From NCBI GenBank assembly GCA_016710625.1, contig JADJVK010000008.1, forward strand, positions 62,001-126,000: a stretch of 64,000 nt of DNA. The letters run 5' to 3'. Made by a program: the position numbers and the translations under genes. Numbering within the stretch: the stretch's first letter is position 1; every line of letters starts with the position of its first letter. The notes under the pieces are model-generated. The model was not told where the DNA came from. It ran no database searches and worked only from the letters and a program-made list of their open reading frames with translations. Shown piece after piece: positions 27,961 to 37,665 of this stretch. Source of the DNA: Saprospiraceae bacterium (GTDB lineage Bacteria > Bacteroidota > Bacteroidia > Chitinophagales > Saprospiraceae).

Positions 27961-28193
27961 AAATAAGAATTTAATTTGACTAAATATTTGAACAAAGTTC
28001 TATGAAATAATCAATCAAAATGAAGTAAATTTCAATAATTACATATATTTATTTTGCTAATATTAAGAATTGTATGTTATCTTCCCGTTTTAGACATAAT
28101 ATTTCCCATTTCGGTAATTTTTATTTGAAGATTCCTTTCATTTTATTTACATTTGAACTAATTGTTTTAACATGTATTCACAAAATCTTATTT

Positions 28194-31100
28194 ATGAAAT
28201 TATTCTATACCAATTTTTTTAAAGTTTTTTCCCTAATTTTTACTATAGTTATGATCATGGGTTATAATCCTAGTAACCCACCTGCTGGATATACTGGTGC
28301 ACCTAGTGAAGGAACTTGTGAAAGTTGTCATAGCCCTGGATCATTAACAGGTTCTGTTCAAATAACTGGATTACCAACTACAGTAACACCCAACTCTTCA
28401 TATCCCATAACAATAACTTTAACAAAAAGCGGTTCTGGGTCAAAAGGTGGATTTGAAATCACTTCCCTATTTAGTGCCTCTAATGCAAGTGCTGGAACAT
28501 GGACTGTGGGCTCAGGACAAAGTCAAACATCTAGTGGTGGAAGAACTTATGTTAGACAAAGTAGTGCACCTAGCTTTACTGGAAACACTATCACTTGGAC
28601 AAGTACATGGAAAGCTCCTGTTGGCAGCAATGGAGATATGATTACAATGTATGTTGCTGGTCTTATTGCAAATGGAAATGGTTCAACCAGTGGTGATAAC
28701 ACAGTTACTGCAACTGCAACTACAACTTTGAGTGTTTCTACACCACTAACAGTGAGTATGTCGAAGACCGATTTATCATGTTTTGGAGCAAATGATGGTA
28801 CTGCAACTGCAACACCAAATGGGGGCACATCACCCTATACCTATTTATGGAGCAATGGAAAAACAACTTCGACAATTACAGGGTTAGCTGCCGGAAGTTA
28901 TTCAGTAACTGTAAAAGATGCAGCAAATCTTACAGTTGGTGGTTCAATTTCATTAACACAACCAACTGCAATATCTATTTCAGTATTAAGCCAAACAAAT
29001 ATAACTTGTAGTAATCCAACTGGTTCTGCAACTATTTCAGCAACTGGTGGTGCAGGTAATTATTCATATGCATGGCCAAATGGGCAAGATACACCAACAG
29101 CTACAGGATTAGCTGCTGGAACAAATACAGTCACCGTAACTGATGGCAATAGTTGTAAATCTACTAGAACAATTACTATCACAACAAATACGACACCACC
29201 AACTATTACTGCAACAACAAATGATACGTTATCTTGCAAAAAATTAACGGCATTATTACAATCTACATCCAACCCATCTACTGCAACATATAAATGGTCT
29301 GGACCAGGAATAACGCCAAATAATGAAAATCAACAAAATCCAACAGTTGCAACTGGAGGAGCATATACTGTAACCGTTACAAACACTGCAAATGGCTGTA
29401 CCAGTACGAAATCCGTTACTTTACAAACCAATACACAAAAACCAACCTTAACCGCAGTGGGTGATACAATTACTTGTAAGGATACGTTAGCTGTAATTAC
29501 AGCTAATTCGACCAATACAAACCTTACCTATAATTGGAGTGGACCTGGCATTGACACAAGCAATAATTACAAAAAGAGTCCAACTGTTAAAAAAGTGGGA
29601 TTGTATTTTATTACAATTACTGATACTAAAAATGGTTGTTTCAAAAACGATAGTACTTTGGTTGCAAAAGATTCCATTTCACCTTCACTGACAGTAGTTG
29701 GGGATTCGATGACTTGTATAAAAACTTCAGCAACCATAATAGCAAATTCAACCAATAACTCAATTACTTATTTATGGGTGGGACCTGGTATAAATAATAC
29801 GAATTTTGATAAGAAGAGCCCACAAGTATTTGTAGGTGGCGATTATTTGGTTACTATTACTTCAGTATCAAATGGTTGCAAAAACAATGGCTCTACAAAT
29901 GTTTTAGTTGACACAATAAAACCATCGGCTATTGCTATTGGGGACACATTGAATTGTATTGATAATATAGCAACATTAAATGTAAATACGAATGCTTCGA
30001 ATCCAACTTATTTATGGAGCGGACCTGGAATAAATAATTCAAATAAGAATTTGAAAAACCCAATGGTATTTCAAGCTGGAGTTTATAATGTAGTTGTAAC
30101 AAACAACAATTCAGGCTGTTCATCAAATGCATCCACTGAAGTTATTTTAAATACTACTGCACCAACGGTGAGTCTTACTTCAGGAATTTTGACTTGTAGT
30201 CAAACAACAACTCAAATTAATACAACTTCTTCCGCAGTAAATGCGACTTATTTTTGGATGGGTCCTGGAATTAACCCAACGAATCAGACTCAAAAAAACC
30301 CAGTCGTTGATAAAATAGGTACTTATTCTGTTTTAGTAACAAATACGGATAATGGTTGTTCTACTTCATCAACAATTATCGTAAACAATGATTTATCAAC
30401 TGCTACAGCCGTTGCACTAGGTGGCGTTTTAACTTGTACTCAAAATGATATTCAAATATTTGGATCTTCAAATAGTAATGAAGTTACTTATAGTTGGACG
30501 GGACCAAATGGATTTACCTCAAATTTACAAAATCCAATTGTAAACAATTCTGGTATTTATACCTTGGTGGTTACCAAAACTGCAACTGGATGTACCTCTC
30601 AAGACACTGCTATTGTTTCTACAGATTCAAATGTACCTTCAATAGCTGCCACCTCACCAACCATTAGTTGTGTGGATGGAAATGCCACTATCGTTGCAAC
30701 TTCGAATATTCCAAATTCAACTTTCGAATGGACAGGACCAAATAATTATACTGGTAGTGGATCCGTAATTACAGTAAGTGTTGCTGGCTCATACACTCTT
30801 ACAGTAACTGCACCAAATGGATGTAAGGCTAGTTTTACAACTATTGTAAATAGTCCAAACCTGCCAAAACCTACAATTACAGGAAACTCAATAGTTTGTC
30901 TTGGCAAAACGATTACTTTGACTGTTGGAGGAAGTGTTTATAAAAATATTATTTGGAGTGATAATTCTACCAATAATTCCATAACAATTCAAGATGGAGG
31001 CACTTACTCAGTGACGGTTACGGATGTAAATGATTGTAAAGGAAGTACTTCTGTAACTATTACAAAAGATAATAGCTTAGCTGATTTGACTGTAAATAAC

Positions 31101-32255
31101 GATACTATAAATTGTTATGACAATAATGTTAAGTTAGTAGTTAATAATTATGGCAATAGCAATGACTTTTCTTGGTCAGGACCTAATGGATTCAAAAGTA
31201 GCTTCCAGAATCCACTTTCTGATGGATCAGGAAACTATACAGTGACTGTAACCAATAGTAATGGATGTACAGCGACTGCAACAGGGGTTATTGATTATGA
31301 CAAAACTGAGCCAAAAATTACTTATACAAAGACAGACATTAACTGTAATAATAATGAAGGTTCTATAGTCGTAAAATCAGATATTCCAACTATTTACAAA
31401 TGGCAATTAGATGGAGTAGATATTTCTACGGATTCTGTATTAAAATCAAATAAAGAAGGAATTTTTGTTTTAAATGCTAAAAGTGTTAGAACTGGTTGTT
31501 CCACATTAACTAATTTCATTAGTATTAAGGACAGAAGAGACTTAAATAGTTCATTGAATATCAACAAATTACCATTATGCTATTATGATAGTAAATTAAT
31601 TGATGCTGGTGTTAATGTTCAAGGTGGCACTGATCCATATTCCATTACATGGTCAAATGGCATCACAGATCCATCAAAAATAACTTTTGGACCATTTAGT
31701 ATTTCGATAACGGATGCTGGTGGTTGTGATACTATTATTAATTACAACCCTGGAGCATTTCCAGATTCCATAAAAACAACTGCAACAATAACTGATGCAA
31801 ACCAAGGTCAGAACAATGGTAGTATTAAATTAGCTGCTAGTGGTGGAAAATCTCCTTATACTTTCAAATGGCAAAATGGATCTACATCTAGTGAAATTGG
31901 AAATTTGAGTGCTGGAACTTACTGTTGTACAGTTACTGACAACAATGGTTGTACCAGAGTTTTTTGTAATGAAGTGAAAGTCAAAGTAGGCAATATTGAT
32001 ATCAGCAATGAAACCTTGAGAGCTTATCCTAATCCAACTTCTGGAAGTATAACCATTGAGTTAATTGGTCAATCTAGTGCTGAAGTCAGAATTGAAATCA
32101 TGGATATGACTGGAAAGTTGATTCATAGAGAAATTGCAACCACCGTTTCTGGAAAGCATTTACTAAACATTGACAATCAACCATCTGGCACCTATTGGAT
32201 GACCATTTCTACTGGAAACAAACAATATGGAGCTCGACTAGTTTTGAATAAATAA
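28194..32255 (+). CDS. large secreted repeat protein with CxxCH domain, SprB/Ig-like repeats and T9SS sorting domain
   Basis: The protein has 1353 residues from ATG 28194, whose signal-like helix (MKLFYTNFFKVFSLIFTIVM) fits better than the upstream ATG at 28074. Residues about 25-205 form a choice-of-anchor-V-type domain with a c-type heme motif CESCH inside GAPSEGTCESCHSPGSL. Two SprB-like repeats follow, then about nine to eleven Ig/PKD-like repeats of 75-82 residues. Most carry a Cys near the start (L-x-C), the core WSGPGI-N or WTGPNG, and a second Cys in NGC. A further SprB-like unit and a type A T9SS C-terminal domain (LRAYPNPTSGSITIEL onward) end the protein. It should be displayed on or released from the surface by the T9SS. 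A role in adhesion is inferred from the repeats. Confidence 0.9.
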   Translation: MKLFYTNFFKVFSLIFTIVMIMGYNPSNPPAGYTGAPSEGTCESCHSPGSLTGSVQITGLPTTVTPNSSYPITITLTKSGSGSKGGFEITSLFSASNASAGTWTVGSGQSQTSSGGRTYVRQSSAPSFTGNTITWTSTWKAPVGSNGDMITMYVAGLIANGNGSTSGDNTVTATATTTLSVSTPLTVSMSKTDLSCFGANDGTATATPNGGTSPYTYLWSNGKTTSTITGLAAGSYSVTVKDAANLTVGGSISLTQPTAISISVLSQTNITCSNPTGSATISATGGAGNYSYAWPNGQDTPTATGLAAGTNTVTVTDGNSCKSTRTITITTNTTPPTITATTNDTLSCKKLTALLQSTSNPSTATYKWSGPGITPNNENQQNPTVATGGAYTVTVTNTANGCTSTKSVTLQTNTQKPTLTAVGDTITCKDTLAVITANSTNTNLTYNWSGPGIDTSNNYKKSPTVKKVGLYFITITDTKNGCFKNDSTLVAKDSISPSLTVVGDSMTCIKTSATIIANSTNNSITYLWVGPGINNTNFDKKSPQVFVGGDYLVTITSVSNGCKNNGSTNVLVDTIKPSAIAIGDTLNCIDNIATLNVNTNASNPTYLWSGPGINNSNKNLKNPMVFQAGVYNVVVTNNNSGCSSNASTEVILNTTAPTVSLTSGILTCSQTTTQINTTSSAVNATYFWMGPGINPTNQTQKNPVVDKIGTYSVLVTNTDNGCSTSSTIIVNNDLSTATAVALGGVLTCTQNDIQIFGSSNSNEVTYSWTGPNGFTSNLQNPIVNNSGIYTLVVTKTATGCTSQDTAIVSTDSNVPSIAATSPTISCVDGNATIVATSNIPNSTFEWTGPNNYTGSGSVITVSVAGSYTLTVTAPNGCKASFTTIVNSPNLPKPTITGNSIVCLGKTITLTVGGSVYKNIIWSDNSTNNSITIQDGGTYSVTVTDVNDCKGSTSVTITKDNSLADLTVNNDTINCYDNNVKLVVNNYGNSNDFSWSGPNGFKSSFQNPLSDGSGNYTVTVTNSNGCTATATGVIDYDKTEPKITYTKTDINCNNNEGSIVVKSDIPTIYKWQLDGVDISTDSVLKSNKEGIFVLNAKSVRTGCSTLTNFISIKDRRDLNSSLNINKLPLCYYDSKLIDAGVNVQGGTDPYSITWSNGITDPSKITFGPFSISITDAGGCDTIINYNPGAFPDSIKTTATITDANQGQNNGSIKLAASGGKSPYTFKWQNGSTSSEIGNLSAGTYCCTVTDNNGCTRVFCNEVKVKVGNIDISNETLRAYPNPTSGSITIELIGQSSAEVRIEIMDMTGKLIHREIATTVSGKHLLNIDNQPSGTYWMTISTGNKQYGARLVLNK

Positions 32256-32275
32256 TTCATTACTAATTGAAGTTG

Positions 32276-32313
32276 AAACCACTTGTTCAAATATTTGAGC
32301 AAGTGGTTTTTTA
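32276..32313 (+). terminator. terminator of the large repeat protein gene
   Basis: AAACCACTTG (32276-32285) pairs with CAAGTGGTTT (32300-32309), with an inner TCAAATATTTGA palindrome, followed by T. On the other strand it overlaps the end of the Schlafen-like remnant. Confidence 0.82.
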
Positions 32314-32506
32314 TTTTCTTGAAAATCTTACAATGAATAATTCCCTTTCAGTATCATTAATCAATTCAGTTTGAGGGTGGTTTTTCAAAATCCTTCTAAT
32401 GCCTGAGCCTAACCAGAATATGGTAATAAATCTATTCCAAATTTAACAATTAATGGATTTCTTCTAATTTATAATATCAAAATTTTCATTACTCAATAAT
32501 TCCATA
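32311..32506 (-). pseudogene. C-terminal remnant of an AlbA_2/Schlafen-type ATP-binding protein
   Basis: Read with two one-base shifts, the minus strand gives a continuous tail: ELLSNENFDIIN, RRNPLIVKFGIDLLPYSG and GLGSGIRRILKNHPQTE, then FIVRFSRK and a stop at 32311. The block NP-L/I-x(n)-GSGIRRI...F-V-F matches the C-terminus of AlbA_2/AAA_4-type putative transcriptional regulators. The N-terminal part is absent: the Roco stop lies just upstream at 32515. It is too broken to be functional as given. It is a short remnant, so the family call is moderate. Confidence 0.5.
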
Positions 32507-32514
32507 CAGCAAAT

Positions 32515-34806
32515 TTACATTATATTGGTGATATCATAATCGATTCCAAGTTTTGATAAATAATCTTGCCAAGGAATTTTTGCAATATATGCCTGAACTT
32601 GTCCTAATACTGAATAAATAATCCCCTTTGCTCCTTCCTTTTCCATCTGGTCAGGAATGGTATTCTTAATAAAAACACTTATTTTATCCATTATTTTATC
32701 GGAAAATGACTTTGCTTCTTTGGGTTCAGCAATATTTTGTAATTTATTGAGTAATAATAATATTTCATCTAATTTTTCTTGAAATTCTAGATTCAAATTG
32801 CTCTTTTCTGCATCTAATTGGTCTAAATAATTATTAAATTCACTTGCCCAAAACAATTGATTAATTTGTCTTGCATGATAATTTTGCACCAAATTCCCCT
32901 GTACTACAATGGTTTGATAAGCATTTTCTTTAATTTCTCTTTCTTCTTGAATATAGCCCAACACTTTTGAAACTTGTATTGTTTTAGGTTGGTAATTTTC
33001 ATCACTTTCATCAATTGTTTTTTTACCGTTATAGTAGAAAGACAACAATTTTTTATAATCTAGCTCAATCTTGCTATCATTATCTATTACAAACTCTTTA
33101 TAGACGTATTTTATTTCTCCATGCAAATTTAAAATGGTATCTCTGATTTCTTTGAAAAAGGTTTGTTTATCTACCCCTATCACTTTTATATCAATTCTTT
33201 TTTTATTTATATCCGAAACAACAATTCCAAAAGTATCATAACTGGGATTATCATTAATTTCATTACGATGTAATATTATTCCTTCTTGATAATAATAATT
33301 TTGATATAATTTTTGGAATTGTTTCGCAATCATCTGACAAATAATAGAATCCGGGAAATAACCATCATATTGGAAGTAGAAATGACTATAATCTTTTTTC
33401 AACCACTCCGCTTCTTTTTCTTGAAATGGTATAGGTTTATTCAAATCGAATAATTGTGGTATATAACAGGTATCTTTATCATCAAAATAGGCTAAATTGA
33501 ATTCCTTCATCATTTGTCTTAGATATACAAAATCGCCCTCCTTCTTTTTGTATTCTGTACTTTCTAATATTTTCTCAAATTCAATTTCAGGTAAAATTCC
33601 TTTCAACTGCCTCGATCTATCACAGGTTAAGATTTTGTACACACCTGCACTCAACCATTCTGGATTCAATATATATCTAAATGACTTTTTGAAATATCGA
33701 ATAGTCCAATCCTTGAAATACTTCCAATAGGTTTTCATAATCTCCACTAATTTTATAATCATTAAAATAAGCTTCAAATGTTTCATAACTAAGATAAGGT
33801 TTAGATGGAAAAATGCTTTCAATCTTATTTTTTAGCTCAATATAGTTTTTCGGAACGGTCTTTTCTATGGATTCCAAACGAATCAATTGGTTTTCTATAG
33901 ACGGTTTCAATGCTTGACAAAGGTAAAGACTCAACTTCAGTAGCTCCTTTTATATAAGGATACATAATGAAAATCAAGGATGAATGGATATTGTTCTTTT
34001 AGAGAGGATTCTCTTAACTTGAAAGTAACAGGTTCTTCATACTTATTGACAACCACGACTACCTTAGAATTGGGGGCATAAGTTTTTACCCAATCCAACC
34101 ACTTATTGGGTTGTTCTTCATTTCTAGCATTGATTAGGATAACATATAAGCAGTGATCTGTAATAAAGAACTTATGAACCTGCTGCTGTATCCACTGACC
34201 ACCTACATCCCAAATATTGATTCTATACGTTTTATCCTCCTTGAAAAGTTCCCATTGATCTATTTTATTCCAAGGGTCGTACTTTCATTCAGATTGAATG
34301 CTTCGAAAGCAGTAAGTTTCTCAGATTGGTTTTCCTGCATTCCCTTCACCTAAAATCATGAGCTTGCTTCTCTAAGAATACGCTGCCTTTGTTGAGATTT
34401 TCGTAATAGGCTAAAACAGCCTCTTGTCCTTGTCTGATTGCAGTGATGAGTTGCTCCTCTAGTGGGTTTCCATATAAATTTATACCATAAGTAAAACCAT
34501 TTTCATATAATATGTCATATTTATTTACTATTTCATAAGGTATTTTTGTGATTTCATTATTAGTTAAATATAAATTTGTCAAATTCCAACTCAAATTCCT
34601 CAATTCAGACAGACCCTCTATTTTTGTGATTTTATTATAAGGTAAGAATAAAATTGTCAAACTCTTTAATTCTGACAGACCATCTATTTTTGTGATTTTA
34701 TTAAAAGATAAGTCCAAATTTGTCAAACTCTTTAATTCTTTCATTAGGCTATCACATCCCAAGCCTTTTCCAATTCAATAATTTGTGGGTGTTTCTTTTT
34801 TGCCAT
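32515..34806 (-). pseudogene. Roco (LRR-ROC-COR) GTPase gene broken by multiple frameshifts
   Basis: Spliced across frames this is a single protein of about 760 residues. MAKKKHPQIIELEK starts at 34806. Leucine-rich repeats follow (34650-34750, LTNLDLSFNKITKI units), then the ROC GTPase with P-loop GEGNAGKT near 34335, ESTTLGIK, WDVGGQ and NKYE. The COR domain (33930-32515) has LESIEKTVPKNY and ILNPEWLSAGVYKI. At least six one-base shifts interrupt it, near 34773, 34365, 34331, 34264, 33950 and 33715, mostly in runs of A/T or G. The last open part, 32515-33822, is the COR and helical tail. Roco proteins are signalling GTPases. As given it cannot make a full protein; either it has decayed or the consensus sequence is wrong. 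Confidence 0.8.
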
Positions 34807-34859
34807 TTTAAATTTATTTATTAACAAAAATAACACAATTTATTCAAACCAACCCCAAT

Positions 34860-34902
34860 AAAAAAGCCCCACAAGATGTTTACCATCCTGCGGGGCTTTT
34901 TT
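34860..34902 (-). terminator. accC terminator
   Basis: The imperfect hairpin AAAAAGCCCC...GGGGCTTTTT, with inner GATG/CATC pairs, lies 18 bases past the accC stop and is followed by T on the minus strand. It may also work in the other direction. Confidence 0.85.
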
Positions 34903-34920
34903 GTATCTTTTTGGTTCAAC

Positions 34921-36264
34921 TTATTCTTTTGTCCAGTCCCAAGTAGTTAAGAAGCTAGTGTTGAAGTTTCCTTTTCGGAAATCTTCATTTTTCATGAGTT
35001 TTTGGTGGAATGGAATAGTCGTTTTGATGCCTTCCACTACGAATTCATCCAAAGCTCTTTCCATTTTTGCAATACATTCATCTCTAGTTCTGGCTTTACA
35101 TATCAATTTAGCTATCATCGAATCATAGAACGGCGGTACAGAATAACCAGCATAGGCATGAGTATCTACCCTTACACCATGACCTTTGGGACTATGGAAA
35201 GAGGTGATTTTGCCAGGGCATGGTCTGAAATCGTTATATGGATCTTCAGCATTGATTCTACATTCCATTGCAAAAAGCTCTGGAACATAATTTGCCCCCG
35301 ATATCGGAATACCAGCGGCAATCTTTATTTGCTCTTTGATCAAATCGTAATCAATCACTTCCTCTGTCACTGTATGTTCCACCTGAATTCTGGTGTTCAT
35401 TTCCATAAAATAGAAATTGCGGTATTTATCTACCAAAAACTCTACAGTTCCTACTCCTTCATAGTTGATGGCTTTCCCAGCTTTGATGGCAGCATCTCCC
35501 ATTCTTTGTCGTAGCTCGTCAGTCATGAAAGGGGATGGCGATTCTTCCACCAATTTCTGGTGTCTTCTTTGAATCGAACAATCTCTTTCGGAAAGATGGG
35601 CAACTGTTCCAAACTGGTCGCCAGCAATTTGTATTTCTATATGGCGAGGTTCTTCAATAAATTTCTCTACATAAACTCCGTCATTGCTAAAGGAAGCTTT
35701 TGCTTCTTTTTTAGCCATATCCAGATTGTTTTCAAAATCTTTTTCTTCCCAAACTACCCTCATTCCTTTTCCACCACCACCAGCAGTAGCTTTGATAATC
35801 ACTGGAAAACCAATTTCTTTCGCTACTTTCAAGCCATGTTTCAAGTCCTTCACCAATCCATCGGAACCAGGAACAACAGGAACACCAGCTTTTATCATGG
35901 TTTCTTTAGCGGATATCTTATCGCCCATTTTACGAATTTGGCTCGGAGTTGGTCCTATGAATTTGATACCGTACTCCGTACAAACCTCACAGAAATCAGC
36001 ATTTTCGGCTAAAAATCCGTATCCAGGATGAATCGCATCAGCATTTGTAATTTCTACTGCTGCCATGATTCTCGAAACATTCAAATAGGATTCGCTAGAT
36101 TTGGGTGGACCGATACAAACTGCTTCATCTGCAAAACGAACATGAAGGCTATCTTTGTCGGCTGTGGAGTAAACCGCAACCGATTTTATCCCCATTTCTT
36201 TGCAAGTACGAATTACTCTTAGAGCGATTTCACCTCTATTTGCAATTAATATTTTATTAAACAT
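34921..36264 (-). CDS. accC: acetyl-CoA carboxylase, biotin carboxylase subunit
   Basis: The 447 residues start MFNKILIANRGEIALRVIR and show the biotin-carboxylase order: GPxPxxIRKMGDK, the ATP-grasp glycine loop ATAGGGGKGMR, VEKFIEEPRHIEIQ and FMEMNTRIQVEHTVTE with the catalytic Glu and Arg. The enzyme carboxylates biotin on BCCP (AccB) with ATP and bicarbonate, the first half of malonyl-CoA synthesis. It follows accB by 63 bases and precedes a strong terminator. Confidence 0.97.
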   Translation of the reverse strand: MFNKILIANRGEIALRVIRTCKEMGIKSVAVYSTADKDSLHVRFADEAVCIGPPKSSESYLNVSRIMAAVEITNADAIHPGYGFLAENADFCEVCTEYGIKFIGPTPSQIRKMGDKISAKETMIKAGVPVVPGSDGLVKDLKHGLKVAKEIGFPVIIKATAGGGGKGMRVVWEEKDFENNLDMAKKEAKASFSNDGVYVEKFIEEPRHIEIQIAGDQFGTVAHLSERDCSIQRRHQKLVEESPSPFMTDELRQRMGDAAIKAGKAINYEGVGTVEFLVDKYRNFYFMEMNTRIQVEHTVTEEVIDYDLIKEQIKIAAGIPISGANYVPELFAMECRINAEDPYNDFRPCPGKITSFHSPKGHGVRVDTHAYAGYSVPPFYDSMIAKLICKARTRDECIAKMERALDEFVVEGIKTTIPFHQKLMKNEDFRKGNFNTSFLTTWDWTKE

Positions 36265-36327
36265 AGTTATTTTCGTTTAATGTACAATCATTCCTTCTTT
36301 TCATAGAAGGCATTTAATTAAATAAAA

Positions 36328-36837
36328 TTAACCTTTCGGGTCAATTAAGAATAAAACTTGATCGTACTCAACTGGTGATGCATCTTCAGTAATTATTTTT
36401 ACTACTTTTCCTGACACATCAGATTCTATTTCATTGAAAAGCTTCATTGCTTCCACGATACAAACTACCTGACCTGGTTTCACAATATCCCCTACTTTGA
36501 TAAATGGTGGTTTATCAGGAGAAGCTGAACGGTAGAAAGTACCAACGATAGGGGATTTGATGGTAATCAAATCAGCATCAGCGGCTTTTGGAGCAGCTTC
36601 AGTTGCATTAGGAGCACTCTCAGCTGGCTGAGCTGCAGGTGTTGCAACTGCAGCTGGGGGAGCCGAAACTGGCATTTGAATAGACTGGGCTGGTTGCATT
36701 TGTTGCACAATCACTTGATTGTCTTGCCCTCTATTTGCTTTTATCGTTAATGAAAAATCGCCTTCTTTGATTTTGAATTCCGTTATTTCAGAACGGTTTA
36801 TCATTTTCAATAATTCTTGTATTTCTTTATAATTCAT
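36328..36837 (-). CDS. accB: biotin carboxyl carrier protein of acetyl-CoA carboxylase
   Basis: The 169 residues have an N-terminal helical domain (1-35), a Pro/Ala-rich linker (about 50-88) and the biotinyl domain (89-169) with the biotinylation motif EAMK, Lys132. The thumb-type loop SPDKPPFI of AccB is present. It carries carboxybiotin between AccC and the carboxyltransferase. It heads accB-accC and lies 110 bases after efp. Confidence 0.97.
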   Translation of the reverse strand: MNYKEIQELLKMINRSEITEFKIKEGDFSLTIKANRGQDNQVIVQQMQPAQSIQMPVSAPPAAVATPAAQPAESAPNATEAAPKAADADLITIKSPIVGTFYRSASPDKPPFIKVGDIVKPGQVVCIVEAMKLFNEIESDVSGKVVKIITEDASPVEYDQVLFLIDPKG

Positions 36838-36867
36838 CCACCAAAAGTTTAAGTTGTTTCTATAAAA

Positions 36868-36925
36868 TAAAAATCATCCATAACATAGCAAATGTAATTA
36901 ATTTGTAGTTATAGATGATTTTTTA
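36868..36925 (-). terminator. efp terminator overlapping a likely accB promoter box
   Basis: A long stem with a few bulges joins ATTTGTAGTTATAGATGAT (36901-36919) to its near-complement at about 36872-36892, ending in a T-rich run on the minus strand. Within it, TACATTTG (36896-36889) matches the -7 promoter box, with the accB ATG 52 bases further on. Confidence 0.6.
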
Positions 36926-36947
36926 TCCAAAACTTTTTTTATAAATA

Positions 36948-37514
36948 TTATAGTTTTACTCTCTCTATATATGCACCAGTTGAAGTATCAATTTTCACCA
37001 CATCCCCTTGATTGATAAAAAGTGGAACTCTGATTTCTGCACCTGATTCGATGGTTGCATTTTTCATCGCATTGGTAGCTGTATCGCCTTTAAGACCTGG
37101 CTCAGTGTAAGTGATGGTAGCAACTAGGTGTTGAGGAATATCAACTGTTAGTGGAATATCTTTTTCAGAATGGAATAAGATTTCACACTCCATTCCTTCT
37201 TTTAAGAATTTTGAGTTTTCGATCATGTTTTTATTAATCGCAATTTGCTCATAATTTTCATTATCCATGAAATTGAATCCAGTTTCGTCTTCATATAAAT
37301 ATTGAAACTTTCTTCTTTCCACTCTTACCTCATTGATTTTGTGACCTGAAGGAAAAGTATTGTCTAATACTCTACCGGTAGTTACACTTTTTAATTTTGT
37401 TCTAACAAATGCTGCTCCTTTACCTGGTTTAACATGTTGAAATTCAACGACTGTATATATATCGTTGTTGTACTCCATACATAAGCCATTTCTAATATCC
37501 GATGTAGATGCCAT
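36948..37514 (-). CDS. efp: translation elongation factor P
   Basis: The 188 residues have the three-domain EF-P fold. The tip loop is VKPGKGAAFVRTK with Lys32 in the position that is modified in many bacteria, and the C-terminus has the conserved GDVVKIDTSTGAYIERV. EF-P rescues ribosomes stalled at proline runs. The neighbourhood efp-accB-accC is a common bacterial arrangement. It has its own promoter and ends at a hairpin before accB. Confidence 0.97.
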   Translation of the reverse strand: MASTSDIRNGLCMEYNNDIYTVVEFQHVKPGKGAAFVRTKLKSVTTGRVLDNTFPSGHKINEVRVERRKFQYLYEDETGFNFMDNENYEQIAINKNMIENSKFLKEGMECEILFHSEKDIPLTVDIPQHLVATITYTEPGLKGDTATNAMKNATIESGAEIRVPLFINQGDVVKIDTSTGAYIERVKL

Positions 37515-37559
37515 TTTTTATTATTTAATTTTTCTAATTCTGTGTTTTAAAAAACGCCG

Positions 37560-37591
37560 CAAAGATAACAATAATTTATCTATTTAACAAA
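37560..37591 (-). promoter_or_regulatory. efp promoter
   Basis: On the minus strand TTTG (37591-37588) is followed after 20 bases by TATCTTTG (37567-37560). Confidence 0.75.
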
Positions 37592-37610
37592 GCTACCTTT
37601 TTGAATAAAA

Positions 37611-37646
37611 AAAAGAGCTTATGAGTAAAATCCATAAGCTCTTTTT
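37611..37646 (-). terminator. terminator of the NlpC/P60 gene
   Basis: AAAAGAGCTTATG (37611-37623) pairs with CATAAGCTCTTTT (37633-37645), 20 bases past the NlpC/P60 stop, with T on both sides. Confidence 0.85.
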
Positions 37647-37665
37647 GAAAATAATATTTTGAAAA

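Noticed and set aside
28547..30132. Several antisense ORFs of 60-93 residues inside the large repeat protein
   Set aside because: They are composition shadows rich in Val/Thr from the opposite strand, with no start signals.
28700..31980. Possible CRISPR-like or tandem DNA repeats
   Set aside because: The periodic signal is the roughly 240-base coding unit of Ig-like protein repeats; copies differ strongly and the frame stays open.
32311..34806. Insertion sequence or phage causing the broken Roco region
   Set aside because: No transposase, integrase or terminal inverted repeats were found at its borders.
35002..36031. Long plus-strand ORFs opposite accC
   Set aside because: accC is a clear full-length gene; the opposite frames have no family features.
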